Part shown: positions 16,077 through 24,977 of the stretch, piece after piece
Layout of the letters: each line of letters opens with the position of its first letter
Position numbering within the stretch: the stretch's first letter is position 1
DNA from: a virus
Strand: one strand, 5' to 3'
DNA: 46,899 nucleotides
IMG/VR virus record: IMGVR_UViG_3300036770_000424
Location: 1 to 46,899 of that record
Translations under genes and position numbers: made by a program
Notes under the pieces: model-generated
Told to the model about the DNA's origin: nothing
Seen by the model: only the letters and a program-made list of their open reading frames with translations
Databases searched by the model: none

Positions 16077-18557
16077 CTATTTAATTCCAGCTCTACTTTT
16101 AAAATCATCCGCTGCTTTTTGATCCGGGAAGTAGAAAGTCTGACCGTCCGGCGTAGTAACAGGCACCCCAGCTGGAGTCGCAGGTTTAGGTGCAGCCCCT
16201 CTAGTTGGTGCTCCTTTGAGTTCAACTGCACCTTGGCTTAAGTTTACACCTTCAACTTGGTATTCCTTAAACACACGCTGCTCAACGCCGTTCCGTATTT
16301 CTTGATATTGTGCTTGGGCGGTCTTATCACCTTTAAGCGCTTTTTCCCTAAGCTTCCTAACTTCCGGATTCATAAGCTCTAAGTTCTTCATCTCTGCACC
16401 AACGGCATCAGCCGCTTTGGTTAGAGCGTTACGAGTCGAGTTGTACGTATCCTTCGGCGACAGGGCTTTAGCTGCTTTATCAACTGCATCAAGGTAAGAC
16501 AGGCTGGGGTCTTTAGCCATGAGTTGTTGAGCAAGTTGAATTTCTTTCGCAGGAATCCTAGCAATTGTTTCTCTAGAGGCACGATCTTTCTTGCCCTCTT
16601 CTGCCCTAGCAGCAATGTCTTTTGCAGATTCGGATGCTTTAAATTGCCGTTCAGCCTCAACCTCAGCTTTCTTACGCTGCTGACCAACAACGTCTTTGTA
16701 GATACCGGCTCTACGCTCGTAGTCAACACCCTCAAGCCCTACAAGTTGAGCTTGTCTATCGGCCTCGGCCTTTTTACGGGCAGCTTCCGCAGTTATGACT
16801 TTTTGAGCAGGCTCAATGTCGCCTTTTGTACGCTGGGCTTCGCCAGCAAATACCATCTGCGAACCACGCATGAGTCGGTCAAAGAAGGATTCTTGCCCTT
16901 GCTTTTCAAGTAGCTCTCTCATCTTTTGGGTTCGTGGGTCTGTTCCGAGGAACATCTCTTGCCGTTTTCTTTCGGCCTCAAGCATTTCTTGAGTGACTTC
17001 TGGTTCGCCTAATACTATTCCTTGGTTCTGAAACCGAGGTACCCCGCCGTCTGAAAACGCAATCATCCCACCACCAGCGACCCTAACAGGAGCCGCATCA
17101 ATACCCTCAAGCTGATTTGCTCGAGCCATAACTTGCTGGGCAATCGGAGGCTCACCTCCCATGTCAGGTGCAATACCCGACATCTTCATCCGTTCTGCCA
17201 TGTTTACTTTCTGCTCAAGCATAGGGATGCCTATGTACTCGGGCAGAGACTTGTTTTTAATAGACTGTTGCAACTGCGGAATAGACAGCATTTCAGCAAG
17301 ATCTTCGGTCTCAGCAATGCCGCCAGCGGCGTAAGATTTAACCTCACCGCCTTCTTTCTTACCCATACCAGCAATCGTTCCAATGCCAGCGGCAGTCATA
17401 CCCAGACCAGATAGCTGTTGCAGTCCAGTCGGCGCAGCTTGATACTGAGATACCGTCGTAGTCGGCGTAGCGTAACCTCGCAACAACCCACTGTAGCCAG
17501 CCAGTCTCTGCATCGGCATCTCTTGAGACAAGGCGTAATCTTGGATCGCTTGATTGATGATCTGTTGTTGCTGGGCTTGCTGCAAACCGCCAAGTTCTTG
17601 CTGGTAACCAAGACGAGCAAGGTTAGCCGCTTGTTCTGCGGCACCAATATCAGCCGCCTGCCTACCCATCTGACCAAGCATTCCGTATCCAGCTTGAGCG
17701 CCTTGGACTCCTTGAAGCCCCATTCCAGCACCAGAAATACCTGTTTGAGCGCCTTGAATGCCAGTCTGAAGACCCTGAAGTCCGGTCGTAACACCAAATT
17801 GCTGTGCTTGTCGAGCTTGATCAAACGCCGATTGAAGTCCTTGTGCTTGGATATCACCAAGCTGTTTCTCAAGGGCAGATTCACGTAAACCCTGAGCAAT
17901 TGCCTGACGAGCACCACCATAAGTACCTTGACGCGATGCAGCAAGATTAGCTCCCAAATTAGCACGTTGGGCATCTTCGATTGCAGCTGCTTTTTGCCGT
18001 TCAACAACTTGCTGCATATAGGGAGACATATAGCCCTGCATCGACATTGGATCAGTAGCCATACGCTCGTACATACCGCCCATACCAGCAGCTTGTTGCC
18101 CTAAAAATGCCCCTTGACCACCAAATCCAGCACCTTGTGCCCCATAACCAAGCGCCTGTTGTGTTGTACCAAGAGCACCCATACCAGCAGTGCCAGTCAT
18201 TCTTTGACCGGTTTGGAATCCTCCGGGGGTCTGCATACGAGCAGCCTCGCTAAATACATCTTGTTGCTGTCGGCTAAAAGGGGCAAAGTACGCAGACTTG
18301 TCTTCACTAAAAGGTTGATATGGTTTCGTACCAACAATATCGTACTGTCCAGTTTCAGGGTTAAATTCGGTATTAAAGTACTCTTGAGTAGCCGCACCTA
18401 AAAGAGCTTCCGTCTGAGGGCGTAGCCAGTCGGGAATGTTGGAAGTATAAGTAGTGCTTGTGGATGGACCACCGCCACCACCACCCATGTTGAGAACACG
18501 GCGCCCAGTATGATCGGCACCTTGGTATGTGTGGGCTAAATATTTAAAAAATATCAT
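16077..18557 (-). CDS. Large Gln/Gly-rich virion or ejection protein
   Basis: An 826-residue protein just upstream of the giant polyvalent gene. The middle (about 100-340) is Gln, Ala and Gly rich with degenerate LQxGxQGAQ-type repeats (GLQGLQTGIQGAQTGISG). Two short YAAGGI/FSDGG-type segments follow, and the last 300 residues are a charged coiled-coil-like region (EAARKKAEADRQAQ). The listed start overlaps the previous stop (ATGA at 18554-18557), but the ATG at 18488, which gives MGGGGGGPSTSTTYTSN, looks more like the family start. It is probably an internal or tail protein ejected with DNA; exact role unknown. Confidence 0.7.
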   Translation of the reverse strand: MIFFKYLAHTYQGADHTGRRVLNMGGGGGGPSTSTTYTSNIPDWLRPQTEALLGAATQEYFNTEFNPETGQYDIVGTKPYQPFSEDKSAYFAPFSRQQQDVFSEAARMQTPGGFQTGQRMTGTAGMGALGTTQQALGYGAQGAGFGGQGAFLGQQAAGMGGMYERMATDPMSMQGYMSPYMQQVVERQKAAAIEDAQRANLGANLAASRQGTYGGARQAIAQGLRESALEKQLGDIQAQGLQSAFDQARQAQQFGVTTGLQGLQTGIQGAQTGISGAGMGLQGVQGAQAGYGMLGQMGRQAADIGAAEQAANLARLGYQQELGGLQQAQQQQIINQAIQDYALSQEMPMQRLAGYSGLLRGYATPTTTVSQYQAAPTGLQQLSGLGMTAAGIGTIAGMGKKEGGEVKSYAAGGIAETEDLAEMLSIPQLQQSIKNKSLPEYIGIPMLEQKVNMAERMKMSGIAPDMGGEPPIAQQVMARANQLEGIDAAPVRVAGGGMIAFSDGGVPRFQNQGIVLGEPEVTQEMLEAERKRQEMFLGTDPRTQKMRELLEKQGQESFFDRLMRGSQMVFAGEAQRTKGDIEPAQKVITAEAARKKAEADRQAQLVGLEGVDYERRAGIYKDVVGQQRKKAEVEAERQFKASESAKDIAARAEEGKKDRASRETIARIPAKEIQLAQQLMAKDPSLSYLDAVDKAAKALSPKDTYNSTRNALTKAADAVGAEMKNLELMNPEVRKLREKALKGDKTAQAQYQEIRNGVEQRVFKEYQVEGVNLSQGAVELKGAPTRGAAPKPATPAGVPVTTPDGQTFYFPDQKAADDFKSRAGIK

Positions 18558-18985
18558 AATGTCAATTCCAATAAAGTCGTTTGCGGCTTAAATCCGTTGC
18601 GTCTTAGTAAACGCACCATGGACTCTCTGCCGTACGCTTGGACTTTTGTCGCCCCACGCTGTTTTAAAATCGACCACAGTTGCCTTAGCACATCTCCGTT
18701 AACAATAAACTGCCCACCAGCCAAAGTTATAAACGCAACTCTATGTATGGGGTAGTTTAAAAAAGATACCGTTGCTGCACCATGTATGTCGTTTTTTTCA
18801 TCTACTGCTACTAATAATAACCATGTACCGCTTGTAAGGAAAGTCTGCGCGTGATGGATGTTGTAGCAAGCATCTATACCTTCTTTTTCAGCGCCTTCTA
18901 CTAAAGCATCATTTAAATACTTTTCAACTAAAGGCCAAACTTGCGCAACATAATTAACATCAACGGGTTGAACTTTTAAGCTCAT
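18554..18985 (-). CDS. GNAT-like acetyltransferase/internal virion protein
   Basis: A 143-residue alpha/beta protein with the layout of a small GNAT fold: N-terminal helices (VWPLVEKYLNDALVEGAEKEG), strand TWLLLVAVDEKNDIHGAATVSFL (about 54-76), a second strand VAFITLAGGQF and a C-terminal YGRESMVRLLRRNGFKPQTTL resembling the end of acetyltransferases. Such proteins sit beside ejection or tail genes in podovirus-like phages, where T7-type gp13 and similar proteins are called acetyltransferase-like. Catalysis is unproven. It overlaps both neighbours by 4 bases. Confidence 0.65.
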   Translation of the reverse strand: MSLKVQPVDVNYVAQVWPLVEKYLNDALVEGAEKEGIDACYNIHHAQTFLTSGTWLLLVAVDEKNDIHGAATVSFLNYPIHRVAFITLAGGQFIVNGDVLRQLWSILKQRGATKVQAYGRESMVRLLRRNGFKPQTTLLELTL

Positions 18986-19932
18986 GCTGGCAAGTATTTT
19001 TCGGCGTCGATCTCCGGCGCTTGCCGCTCTCGGCCTGTCCTAGCCTCACGAACTCTATCCATCATCGCATAAAGTTCTCTTGCACCTGCTTCGGTAGATC
19101 CATTGCCAAGACCTGACACTACGTCAGCAGGGATAACAAATTCGCCATCGGCTAATCGCGCAGGTTGGGTATCGCCAATCGAGGCAGGAATATCATCGGA
19201 CATACCATCACCGGGACCTTTGAGCATCTGCCCACCGTCCGAGTAAGAACCAAGACCGCCAGCAGCCATGCGACGTGCGGGGGTTGTATCCATCAAACCA
19301 CCTGAGGCGGCTCTAAATGGGCGGTATCTGTCTGGATCATAATTAAATCGGCTAAGAGCGCCAGAGTAATCCTCTGCTCCCGGTATATTAGATCTGGGTC
19401 GGTCACCCACAAAACTGGCAAAAACACCCAAACCCGGGTAAAAGTAACCGGACTTAGACATCTCGGCAATTCGTGGGAACATGGGTGAACTAGCTGTTTG
19501 GGTTGCTATTTGCCCCGCTGTTTGTGCTGTTGGAGCAGTACTGGCTAAATTACTGTAAAACGGATTACTAAACCCCATTGTGGTCGTACCAGCTGTAGGG
19601 CCAGTGTAACTAGACAAAGCGGAAATATCCCCCGGAACCCCCGGCATCGTGGAAGGAAGTAGGACTGTCTGCCCAAGTCCTTGCTGCACAGCTTGATCCG
19701 TTGCCGCTTGAGCGACGGCTTGTTCAGCGGCTTGAGTACCTACGTTTGTACCTACATTTGTAGCAGCGCTACCAGCCGCGCCAGTACCAGCACCAGCCGC
19801 ACCAGCACCAAGGCCACCAGTGGCTGCGCCAAGCAAAGCGCCTTTTAGTGGATCACCACCCATAACCGCAGAAGTACCAGCGCCTGTAATAGCGCTGATG
19901 AGCATTGCTTCTCCAACTCCACCGGTAGCCAT
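18982..19932 (-). CDS. Ala/Gly-rich virion structural protein
   Basis: A 316-residue protein. The N-terminal 80 residues are Gly/Ala-rich (GALLGAATGGLGAGAAG) and weakly hydrophobic. The C-terminus carries a recurrent phage motif: DGEFVIPADVVSGLGNGS, then GARELYAMMDRVREARTG. This ending is common in aquatic podovirus-like structural proteins located near ejection genes. It overlaps the GNAT-like gene (ATGA) and is probably a virion component, possibly an internal or tail-tip protein. Function beyond that is unknown. Confidence 0.7.
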   Translation of the reverse strand: MATGGVGEAMLISAITGAGTSAVMGGDPLKGALLGAATGGLGAGAAGAGTGAAGSAATNVGTNVGTQAAEQAVAQAATDQAVQQGLGQTVLLPSTMPGVPGDISALSSYTGPTAGTTTMGFSNPFYSNLASTAPTAQTAGQIATQTASSPMFPRIAEMSKSGYFYPGLGVFASFVGDRPRSNIPGAEDYSGALSRFNYDPDRYRPFRAASGGLMDTTPARRMAAGGLGSYSDGGQMLKGPGDGMSDDIPASIGDTQPARLADGEFVIPADVVSGLGNGSTEAGARELYAMMDRVREARTGRERQAPEIDAEKYLPA

Positions 19933-19961
19933 ATAAATCTCCTAATCTTAATTAACGTATT

Positions 19962-20636
19962 TTAAGTCAAAGCCGATACCCAAACAATAGAGCCAATGAC
20001 AGACGGTATGGCGGGTCTGGCAAAGGGGGATGCTTGGGCTGCATCGTGAAATAACAAAATACCGTCTGCGGCAGGTGAAACGACGTTTGCCTTGTCAGTT
20101 GCCCAGTAAAGCTCAATCTCATCACCGACATTTACAGCAAAAGTTACTTCAGAATAAGCCGTGGTAAACCCTGGTATGGAGGCGCTTTTCCTTGCCGGGA
20201 CCGAAAACGAAGTGGCTGAGTTGGCTACATCTGCCGAATTTTTCTGGAGCCAAGCGGTTGCCGTGTGTTGCTGATTATCTGTGTTTGCAAGCTGAAGACT
20301 GTATCTTATGGTGTACACCCCAGCAACAGCCGCTGTAGCAGACCCCGGTGAATTAAGCGTCCAACCAAACCCAGAGTCTAACGTGTTGAAGTTAACTACC
20401 GTAGCGGTGTCGTCCGTGGTGTGCTGGTCGGTTGAGTCGGATGCCGCAATGTGGGGGAAAGTTATGGTATTCCCGCCCACACCCCCGTTTAAAGCATCAA
20501 GGATAGTGTCTACAAAGAACCGGTCCAGAAGGTTGAAGTACAGCCGCAAGACATTAGAAAACTGATCTTGGTCCATCCTGTTGTAAGCATTTTTAAACAG
20601 GGGGAGGTTTGGAGCGGCAAAGTTCTTCTGAATCAT
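19962..20636 (-). CDS. Possible C1q/TNF-like jelly-roll tail protein
   Basis: A 224-residue protein with a helical N-terminus (about 1-48, NAYNRMDQDQFSNVLRLYF) and a beta-rich C-terminal domain that alternates strands and turns: GVYTIRYSLQLANTD, NVGDEIELYWATDKAN. The GxYxIxxxLxxxN...VxxGDxIxL pattern resembles C1q/TNF-type jelly rolls that trimerise at phage fibre tips. It overlaps the stabilisation protein gene by 4 bases. It is likely a tail or head spike decoration; receptor binding is inference. Confidence 0.55.
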   Translation of the reverse strand: MIQKNFAAPNLPLFKNAYNRMDQDQFSNVLRLYFNLLDRFFVDTILDALNGGVGGNTITFPHIAASDSTDQHTTDDTATVVNFNTLDSGFGWTLNSPGSATAAVAGVYTIRYSLQLANTDNQQHTATAWLQKNSADVANSATSFSVPARKSASIPGFTTAYSEVTFAVNVGDEIELYWATDKANVVSPAADGILLFHDAAQASPFARPAIPSVIGSIVWVSALT

Positions 20637-22555
20637 CGCTTGCCATCCGGTCGGGCATCAAGCCTCAAGGTACCTAACTGCCACTGGGTTCCAAGCTGGT
20701 TAGACGATACTTTAATTGCTAACTGCCGTGCCCGTGCCCGCACAAAGATCTGGTCGGTAAAGATGTCAGCCGTTGTTTCAATAACATTCTGGGTGTCCGA
20801 CGGATCATTCTGATACTGAGAACCGGGGAAGTTACGTGGACGAACTGCAATATTGACCGTGGGGGTTGACGCTGTTACATCGGATTGATTGAAGTTAATG
20901 TCAGGAATGATCCTACGGGTCAGCATAAACTGCTCACCGTCTGCTATGTCAAAGTCAGCCGACTCAATGTAAGCCTCCATCGGAGCGCCAGCATCGTTAA
21001 CGCCCGTTTCGTGGCTAAACAGAATACCGTTAAGCTGGTCGTTTTCACCGGTTGTTGCGGCGGCAGGAACATTTCTCAGGGGGGTATCAAGCCAAGCTGT
21101 GCGCTCGATTGTGCCGTAGTACCAGTTTTGGTCAAGGTAGTTATAAATTACATACCGGTCGTTCCAAGTGGAGTTTAAACTGGGATAGAACCACCAGATT
21201 TCATTAAAGCCTTCGTTCGTACCAGCAATAATCTGGTCAACTTGAGAGAAGTTTAGGTCTTTATATACATACTCACGAAGCGTGGTGGGCAACGGTTGCA
21301 CCCGACCGTCATACATGTAGAACTTATCCTGCCCCATCCAAAACACCACATTAGCGGCAGTTGTAACCGCACGGGGAGAAATAACGGAAATGTTGTCTGA
21401 CAATTCTTGCAACGAGAAAACGTCCGTTGTTCCTGTGAACTGAAGGCTGTATGCGCTGGCATCTGTTAAAACGACAATTTCTTGCCGGGTCGCAACCGCC
21501 CGAACAATCTTTGAACCCTTTGAAACTCGTATAAAGCCTGCCGAATTTGTTACAAGCGGTGTCCACACTTCAGGCTGATCTTGACTAGCCCAACGAATGA
21601 GAAGGGGGTCAAATTCACCGGACGAGCCAGCATAAGGCTGACACCCAAATGCTAAAAGGTGCTTATCGTTCTGGGATACAAGAATTTGTGCTGCTGATTC
21701 AGGAACATCTGCTGCGCCGCCCAAAGAAGAAAGAAGAACAGCACGGGTGCCTAAAGACGTTGTGGGATTAACCGCCGAACCACGCTCCCAATAGTAAATA
21801 GGCCCACCAATCGGAGCGCCAGTAGTATCAGTAATAGCCCTAATATTGGCAACAAGGTCGTTATCAAAGTTATCTAAAAACCAGTCTTGCTGTGGGAGAT
21901 CCACGGGCACAGGAGAGGCAAGCCCCCAACCAAAAGCCCCATCCCAAGCCCCTGTGCCCCATCCATAACCAAGTGTTGGTGCAGCAAAACCAGGGTGAAT
22001 CTGGCACTCAATATCAATCGCTGTGCCACCGCCCGAAGTCGTTGAGGTTGCCGCTGTGGTTACAGTGAAGGTAAAGTTATCATCGTCAACCTTAGTAATG
22101 AGGTGTTCTGTGTTTATTTCAGCATCAGGCACTCCGCCCACATCGCCCGTCACCCCAGAGATCGTGACATAGTCTCCCGTTAAACAGCCGTGGGCTACGA
22201 CATTAATATTAATTGTTGTGGAACCGTTGGTTGTATCTACGCAGTTATCGGTGTCCGGTGTAGTTAAGGTAGCTCTTAACGGAGTAATGTCGTAGAAGTA
22301 ACCACCAACCTCGATATAGAGCTTGACGTTCGTGCCCATACCAAGGAAGTTGTCGTTATAAGACGTAATCCAGTTTTTCATCTGACGGCAGGTGCCAATA
22401 AACCGTTCAGACGTAGCTGCAATCCACCCGCCTATTTTCTGTGGATAACCTGAGAAGAAACGAATCTTGTCGCAATCCCACCAACCACCCTCGTTAGAGT
22501 AGTTCGTGGTATCTCGGTTAACACCGGGGCGAAAAGTCAGCTTCTGAAAAGGCAT
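20633..22555 (-). CDS. Phage stabilisation/tail nozzle protein (P22 gp10-like)
   Basis: A 640-residue beta-rich protein whose start, MPFQKLTFRPGVNRDTT then GGWWDCDKIRFFSG, is the signature of P22 gp10-type stabilisation proteins. Those proteins form the distal tail (nozzle) under the adaptor and keep DNA inside. A Thr/Val-rich insert at about 125-175 (HGCLTGDYVTISGVTGD) resembles an immunoglobulin-like or carbohydrate-binding domain. The later part holds propeller-like repeats (WYPSLNSTWNDRY-type). It follows the M15 endolysin by one base. Confidence 0.8.
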   Translation of the reverse strand: MPFQKLTFRPGVNRDTTNYSNEGGWWDCDKIRFFSGYPQKIGGWIAATSERFIGTCRQMKNWITSYNDNFLGMGTNVKLYIEVGGYFYDITPLRATLTTPDTDNCVDTTNGSTTININVVAHGCLTGDYVTISGVTGDVGGVPDAEINTEHLITKVDDDNFTFTVTTAATSTTSGGGTAIDIECQIHPGFAAPTLGYGWGTGAWDGAFGWGLASPVPVDLPQQDWFLDNFDNDLVANIRAITDTTGAPIGGPIYYWERGSAVNPTTSLGTRAVLLSSLGGAADVPESAAQILVSQNDKHLLAFGCQPYAGSSGEFDPLLIRWASQDQPEVWTPLVTNSAGFIRVSKGSKIVRAVATRQEIVVLTDASAYSLQFTGTTDVFSLQELSDNISVISPRAVTTAANVVFWMGQDKFYMYDGRVQPLPTTLREYVYKDLNFSQVDQIIAGTNEGFNEIWWFYPSLNSTWNDRYVIYNYLDQNWYYGTIERTAWLDTPLRNVPAAATTGENDQLNGILFSHETGVNDAGAPMEAYIESADFDIADGEQFMLTRRIIPDINFNQSDVTASTPTVNIAVRPRNFPGSQYQNDPSDTQNVIETTADIFTDQIFVRARARQLAIKVSSNQLGTQWQLGTLRLDARPDGKR

Positions 22556-22556
22556 T

Positions 22557-23021
22557 TTAGGCTACCAGTCCTTCAAGATAAACTGTTTTACCGTTTTGTT
22601 TCGTTGCGGTCAAGACCTGCTTTTTGTTATCCGCAGGGTTGTAGGAGACATGCACCCAGCCCGAGTCAGGCACACCGGGGGTGTAGAACTCAAGAATTAG
22701 TTGACGGAACTCGCAGTTGTCCTTAATCCACTGAGCCAGATCAGCGTTGGCAACCCCAGGAATCTCAATATCTGCGGCAAACCCCTTGCAATGGTCTGAT
22801 GTCGTACTGCCGCCCACCTTGGCGTTGACCAACGGATGCCTGAATCCACTGTTAACTTTGACCCCCATGCCGTAGTAATCACGGACTTTCTGGAGAACGT
22901 TTTCGCAGAGGATACGAAGGTTTTCAATTTCAGAACTAGAGGGGTCGTTTGCCATACCAAAGCGCAAGGCCGTCTCGGACTTGGTCATTTCAGAGAGGGT
23001 GAAGTTTTGAGTCAGATTCAT
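22557..23021 (-). CDS. M15-family peptidase endolysin
   Basis: A 154-residue D-Ala-D-Ala carboxypeptidase-like (Peptidase M15) enzyme that should cleave peptide cross-links of peptidoglycan at lysis. The zinc ligands are seen: H77 in TTSDHCKGFAADIE (SxHxxGxAxD pattern), D84, and H124 in GWVHVSY. The length suits a single catalytic domain without a wall-binding module or signal peptide, so it needs a holin to reach the wall. It lies directly after two membrane proteins, forming a lysis cassette, and overlaps the preceding one by 4 bases. Confidence 0.9.
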   Translation of the reverse strand: MNLTQNFTLSEMTKSETALRFGMANDPSSSEIENLRILCENVLQKVRDYYGMGVKVNSGFRHPLVNAKVGGSTTSDHCKGFAADIEIPGVANADLAQWIKDNCEFRQLILEFYTPGVPDSGWVHVSYNPADNKKQVLTATKQNGKTVYLEGLVA

Positions 23022-23458
23022 TTCTTCTTCTCCATAATCTCATCAAGCTGGGCGCTCTTTTCCTTGCTTCCTGCGCTCGATCCAAAATAGTATCCCAACA
23101 CCATTGTGACCGCAGAGGTCAGCGCACCCAAGACGTAAATCAAGATGTCTTTGGAATCGGCATCCACATCAACAAAGATAATCACGCCAAACAAAATAAA
23201 GGTTAACCCTACCGTACCAAGCGCAAGGATTGGAGTAACAATTTTATTAAGCGTGGGTGCGCTGGCGCTTGTGGCAATCTGCACCTCCCGATCACGGGCA
23301 GACTGCATCTCTTTAACGTGGGCTTCCAACTGGGCTAGTTCACCCTTTTGCGCCATCTCCATGAGACTGGCTTGGGCCTTTGCCTTGGCTTCAGGATCGG
23401 GTAGTACCTTGTCCAGAATCTTCTCCCCGATGTTTAGAATCGCTCCGATTGGCACCAT
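23018..23458 (-). CDS. Holin-like membrane protein (3TM-type)
   Basis: A 146-residue protein with a soluble helical N-terminal part, two strong transmembrane segments at about 75-96 (ILALGTVGLTFILFGVIIF) and 105-128 (IYVLGALTSAVTMVLGYYF), and a charged C-terminus (DEIMEKKK). The arrangement matches the holin-like 3TM family seen in gene-transfer-agent and phage lysis modules. It would form holes or depolarise the inner membrane to release the M15 endolysin encoded next. The start overlaps the previous stop (TAATG). Confidence 0.7.
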   Translation of the reverse strand: MVPIGAILNIGEKILDKVLPDPEAKAKAQASLMEMAQKGELAQLEAHVKEMQSARDREVQIATSASAPTLNKIVTPILALGTVGLTFILFGVIIFVDVDADSKDILIYVLGALTSAVTMVLGYYFGSSAGSKEKSAQLDEIMEKKK

Positions 23459-23730
23459 TATTCTTTCTCCTTCATGGCGTTAATGGCTGAATACGCACCT
23501 TTACGGCCTACGATTCCTCCGATGGCCCCAATGCATAGCAACATAATGTCTTTCATTATCCCAAGAAAGGCTTCATCAATAGGTGCAATCTTCTCCATGT
23601 CTTGGTCTACAAACATCACGGCAAACAGTATGCAAACGACGGAAATCGAAAGGATTGCCGCCAGGACAAGAACAATGGTCGCCCAGACACGTACTTCTAT
23701 TTGCTCTGTGGTTAAGTCTTTAAACAACAC
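23458..23730 (-). CDS. Small two-span membrane protein, possible second holin
   Basis: A 90-residue protein starting at GTG 23730. Two hydrophobic segments (about 16-41, VWATIVLVLAAILSISVVCI; and 56-78, FLGIMKDIMLLCIGAIGGIVG) are separated by an acidic loop, and the C-terminus is basic (MKEKE). It sits between the 52-residue secreted protein and the holin-like gene. A holin or antiholin partner role is plausible from context, not proven. Its start overlaps the small gene's end by 11 bases. Confidence 0.65.
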   Translation of the reverse strand: MLFKDLTTEQIEVRVWATIVLVLAAILSISVVCILFAVMFVDQDMEKIAPIDEAFLGIMKDIMLLCIGAIGGIVGRKGAYSAINAMKEKE

Positions 23731-23878
23731 CTTTGCTCTCCATACGAATGCACTGAGTGTTTAAACCGGGACTCTCAATACGAATGGCCTGCCTGCGGAT
23801 TTCACACTCTGCCTTGGTTGAGTAAGATTCAATCCCAACCCCATCTTGCAAAAAGACCACCAGTAGAAAGTAAATCAT
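23720..23878 (-). CDS. Small exported two-Cys protein in the lysis cassette (52 aa)
   Basis: ATG at 23878 overlaps the previous stop (ATGA) and the frame closes with TAA at 23720-23722. The product begins MIYFLLVVFLQDGVG, a short signal-like hydrophobic stretch, followed by a polar part with two cysteines (AECEIRRQ and LNTQCIRM) that could form a disulfide in the periplasm. Position among holin and endolysin genes suggests an outer-membrane or periplasmic lysis accessory, such as a spanin-like protein, but no lipobox is present. Function unknown. Confidence 0.6.
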   Translation of the reverse strand: MIYFLLVVFLQDGVGIESYSTKAECEIRRQAIRIESPGLNTQCIRMESKGVV

Positions 23879-24396
23879 TTTGCGTACCTGAAGATAAAGT
23901 CAATCGCCATGTATAGAACCAAGCACCCAACTACGACTACGGCTGAGACACCACCATAAAGAAACATGTCGTCCCAGAACTTCTTTTGCATCATCTCCTG
24001 CTCTTGCTTCATGCGGATGCGGTCTGCCCTGATTTTACGGCGCATCTCTAAAAACTTGCGGTACCCGTCTAGGCTTCCGTATCCACCCTCAAGGTTACAA
24101 AATGCCCCATACAAGAACTCGTGGCGTATTTCCTTCTCCATCTCCATGAGCTTATGCTCGGCTTCAAAGGCGTTAAAGGCTTCTTGCGTGTCGCTGCCAA
24201 AATCTAACTTACCGAACAGCTTAGGTTTCTGGGGCTTGTTCTTGGCATCTGTAATGTGTTGCTCAAGCTGGTCGGCTAAACCGACGTATTTAGAAAGTTG
24301 TGACCAAACACCTTCGGCCTCCTGAGCAAACTCGGAGGCTTTCTTGATGCCGTTCCATACCGCCGAGGCTGCTGCAAGAAGAGTAATTGGGTCCAT
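23875..24396 (-). CDS. Coiled-coil protein with C-terminal membrane anchor
   Basis: A 173-residue protein: helical N-terminus (LAAASAVWNGIKKASEFAQEAEGVW), a charged coiled-coil-like middle (about 80-140, EMEKEIRHEFLYG and MRRKIRADRIRMKQEQ), and one C-terminal transmembrane segment at about 147-169 (GGVSAVVVVGCLVLYMAIDF). It opens the lysis gene group. A soluble rod tethered by a C-terminal membrane helix could act in lysis or as a structural membrane contact. No catalytic motif and no firm family. Confidence 0.7.
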   Translation of the reverse strand: MDPITLLAAASAVWNGIKKASEFAQEAEGVWSQLSKYVGLADQLEQHITDAKNKPQKPKLFGKLDFGSDTQEAFNAFEAEHKLMEMEKEIRHEFLYGAFCNLEGGYGSLDGYRKFLEMRRKIRADRIRMKQEQEMMQKKFWDDMFLYGGVSAVVVVGCLVLYMAIDFIFRYAK

Positions 24397-24398
24397 GT

Positions 24399-24977
24399 CT
24401 ACTCAATAAGTGTGTACCACCCAGTTGCAATGTACTTGTCATGCGTGTAAACGGGGTTACCACGATGAACGTGTGTAAATGCTGCGGGCCAAAGCACACA
24501 ACGTCCAGCTTTAGGGTTCACTCTTATGCCCTGCCACAAGAACTCCGTTTCCCCTTCATTATAAGGAATGTCGTTTAAATAGATAGTCCACACCAAAACA
24601 CGACTTGCTTCTTTTACACAGTCCTGTTCGCAATGCCAGATGTGATAGCCGCCACGTGGGGGAGTTCGTTGTAGTTTAACCTCTAGGGATGCGGCTTTAA
24701 GACCCTTAAGAACAAAGTAATGCTCACAATAAAGGGCCAAACACCCATGCAGCCGATCACCAACCAACTGCTGTATTTCTGGTAGGTGGTGACTAGCATA
24801 AATTGCATAATCTTTTCGTTTTAGCTCCCCGTTGTGTATATGTTGGCTTGCCTCTACTTTTTCTTTTTCGTTCGCTTCAACATTATTAAAAGAATCAATA
24901 ACGTAATGACACTCCTCTTCAGAAAGAGCGTTGTCATAAATTCCAATGAAATCTTGATGGCTAACTATGTTTGGCAT
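24399..24977 (-). CDS. 2OG-Fe(II) oxygenase (prolyl-hydroxylase-like)
   Basis: A 192-residue 2-oxoglutarate/Fe(II) dioxygenase. The iron ligands are probably H115 and E117 in YHIWHCEQD (an HxE form of the usual HxD) and a distal His at 169 or 171 in FTHVHRGNP. GGYHIWHCE and the C-terminal DKYIATGWY match phage members of the family. It would hydroxylate a protein or other substrate using O2 and 2OG. It is the last gene of the accessory island before the lysis genes, adjacent by one base to the next oxygenase. Confidence 0.8.
   Translation of the reverse strand: MPNIVSHQDFIGIYDNALSEEECHYVIDSFNNVEANEKEKVEASQHIHNGELKRKDYAIYASHHLPEIQQLVGDRLHGCLALYCEHYFVLKGLKAASLEVKLQRTPPRGGYHIWHCEQDCVKEASRVLVWTIYLNDIPYNEGETEFLWQGIRVNPKAGRCVLWPAAFTHVHRGNPVYTHDKYIATGWYTLIE

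Noticed and set aside
17418-17888. 156-codon + strand ORF opposite the Gln/Gly-rich protein
   Set aside because: Ser/Leu/Arg-rich, produced by antisense of Gln/Ala/Gly codons; no ribosome site support.
23875-24396. Classical i-spanin (Rz)
   Set aside because: The membrane anchor is at the C-terminus, not the N-terminus, so topology does not fit Rz.
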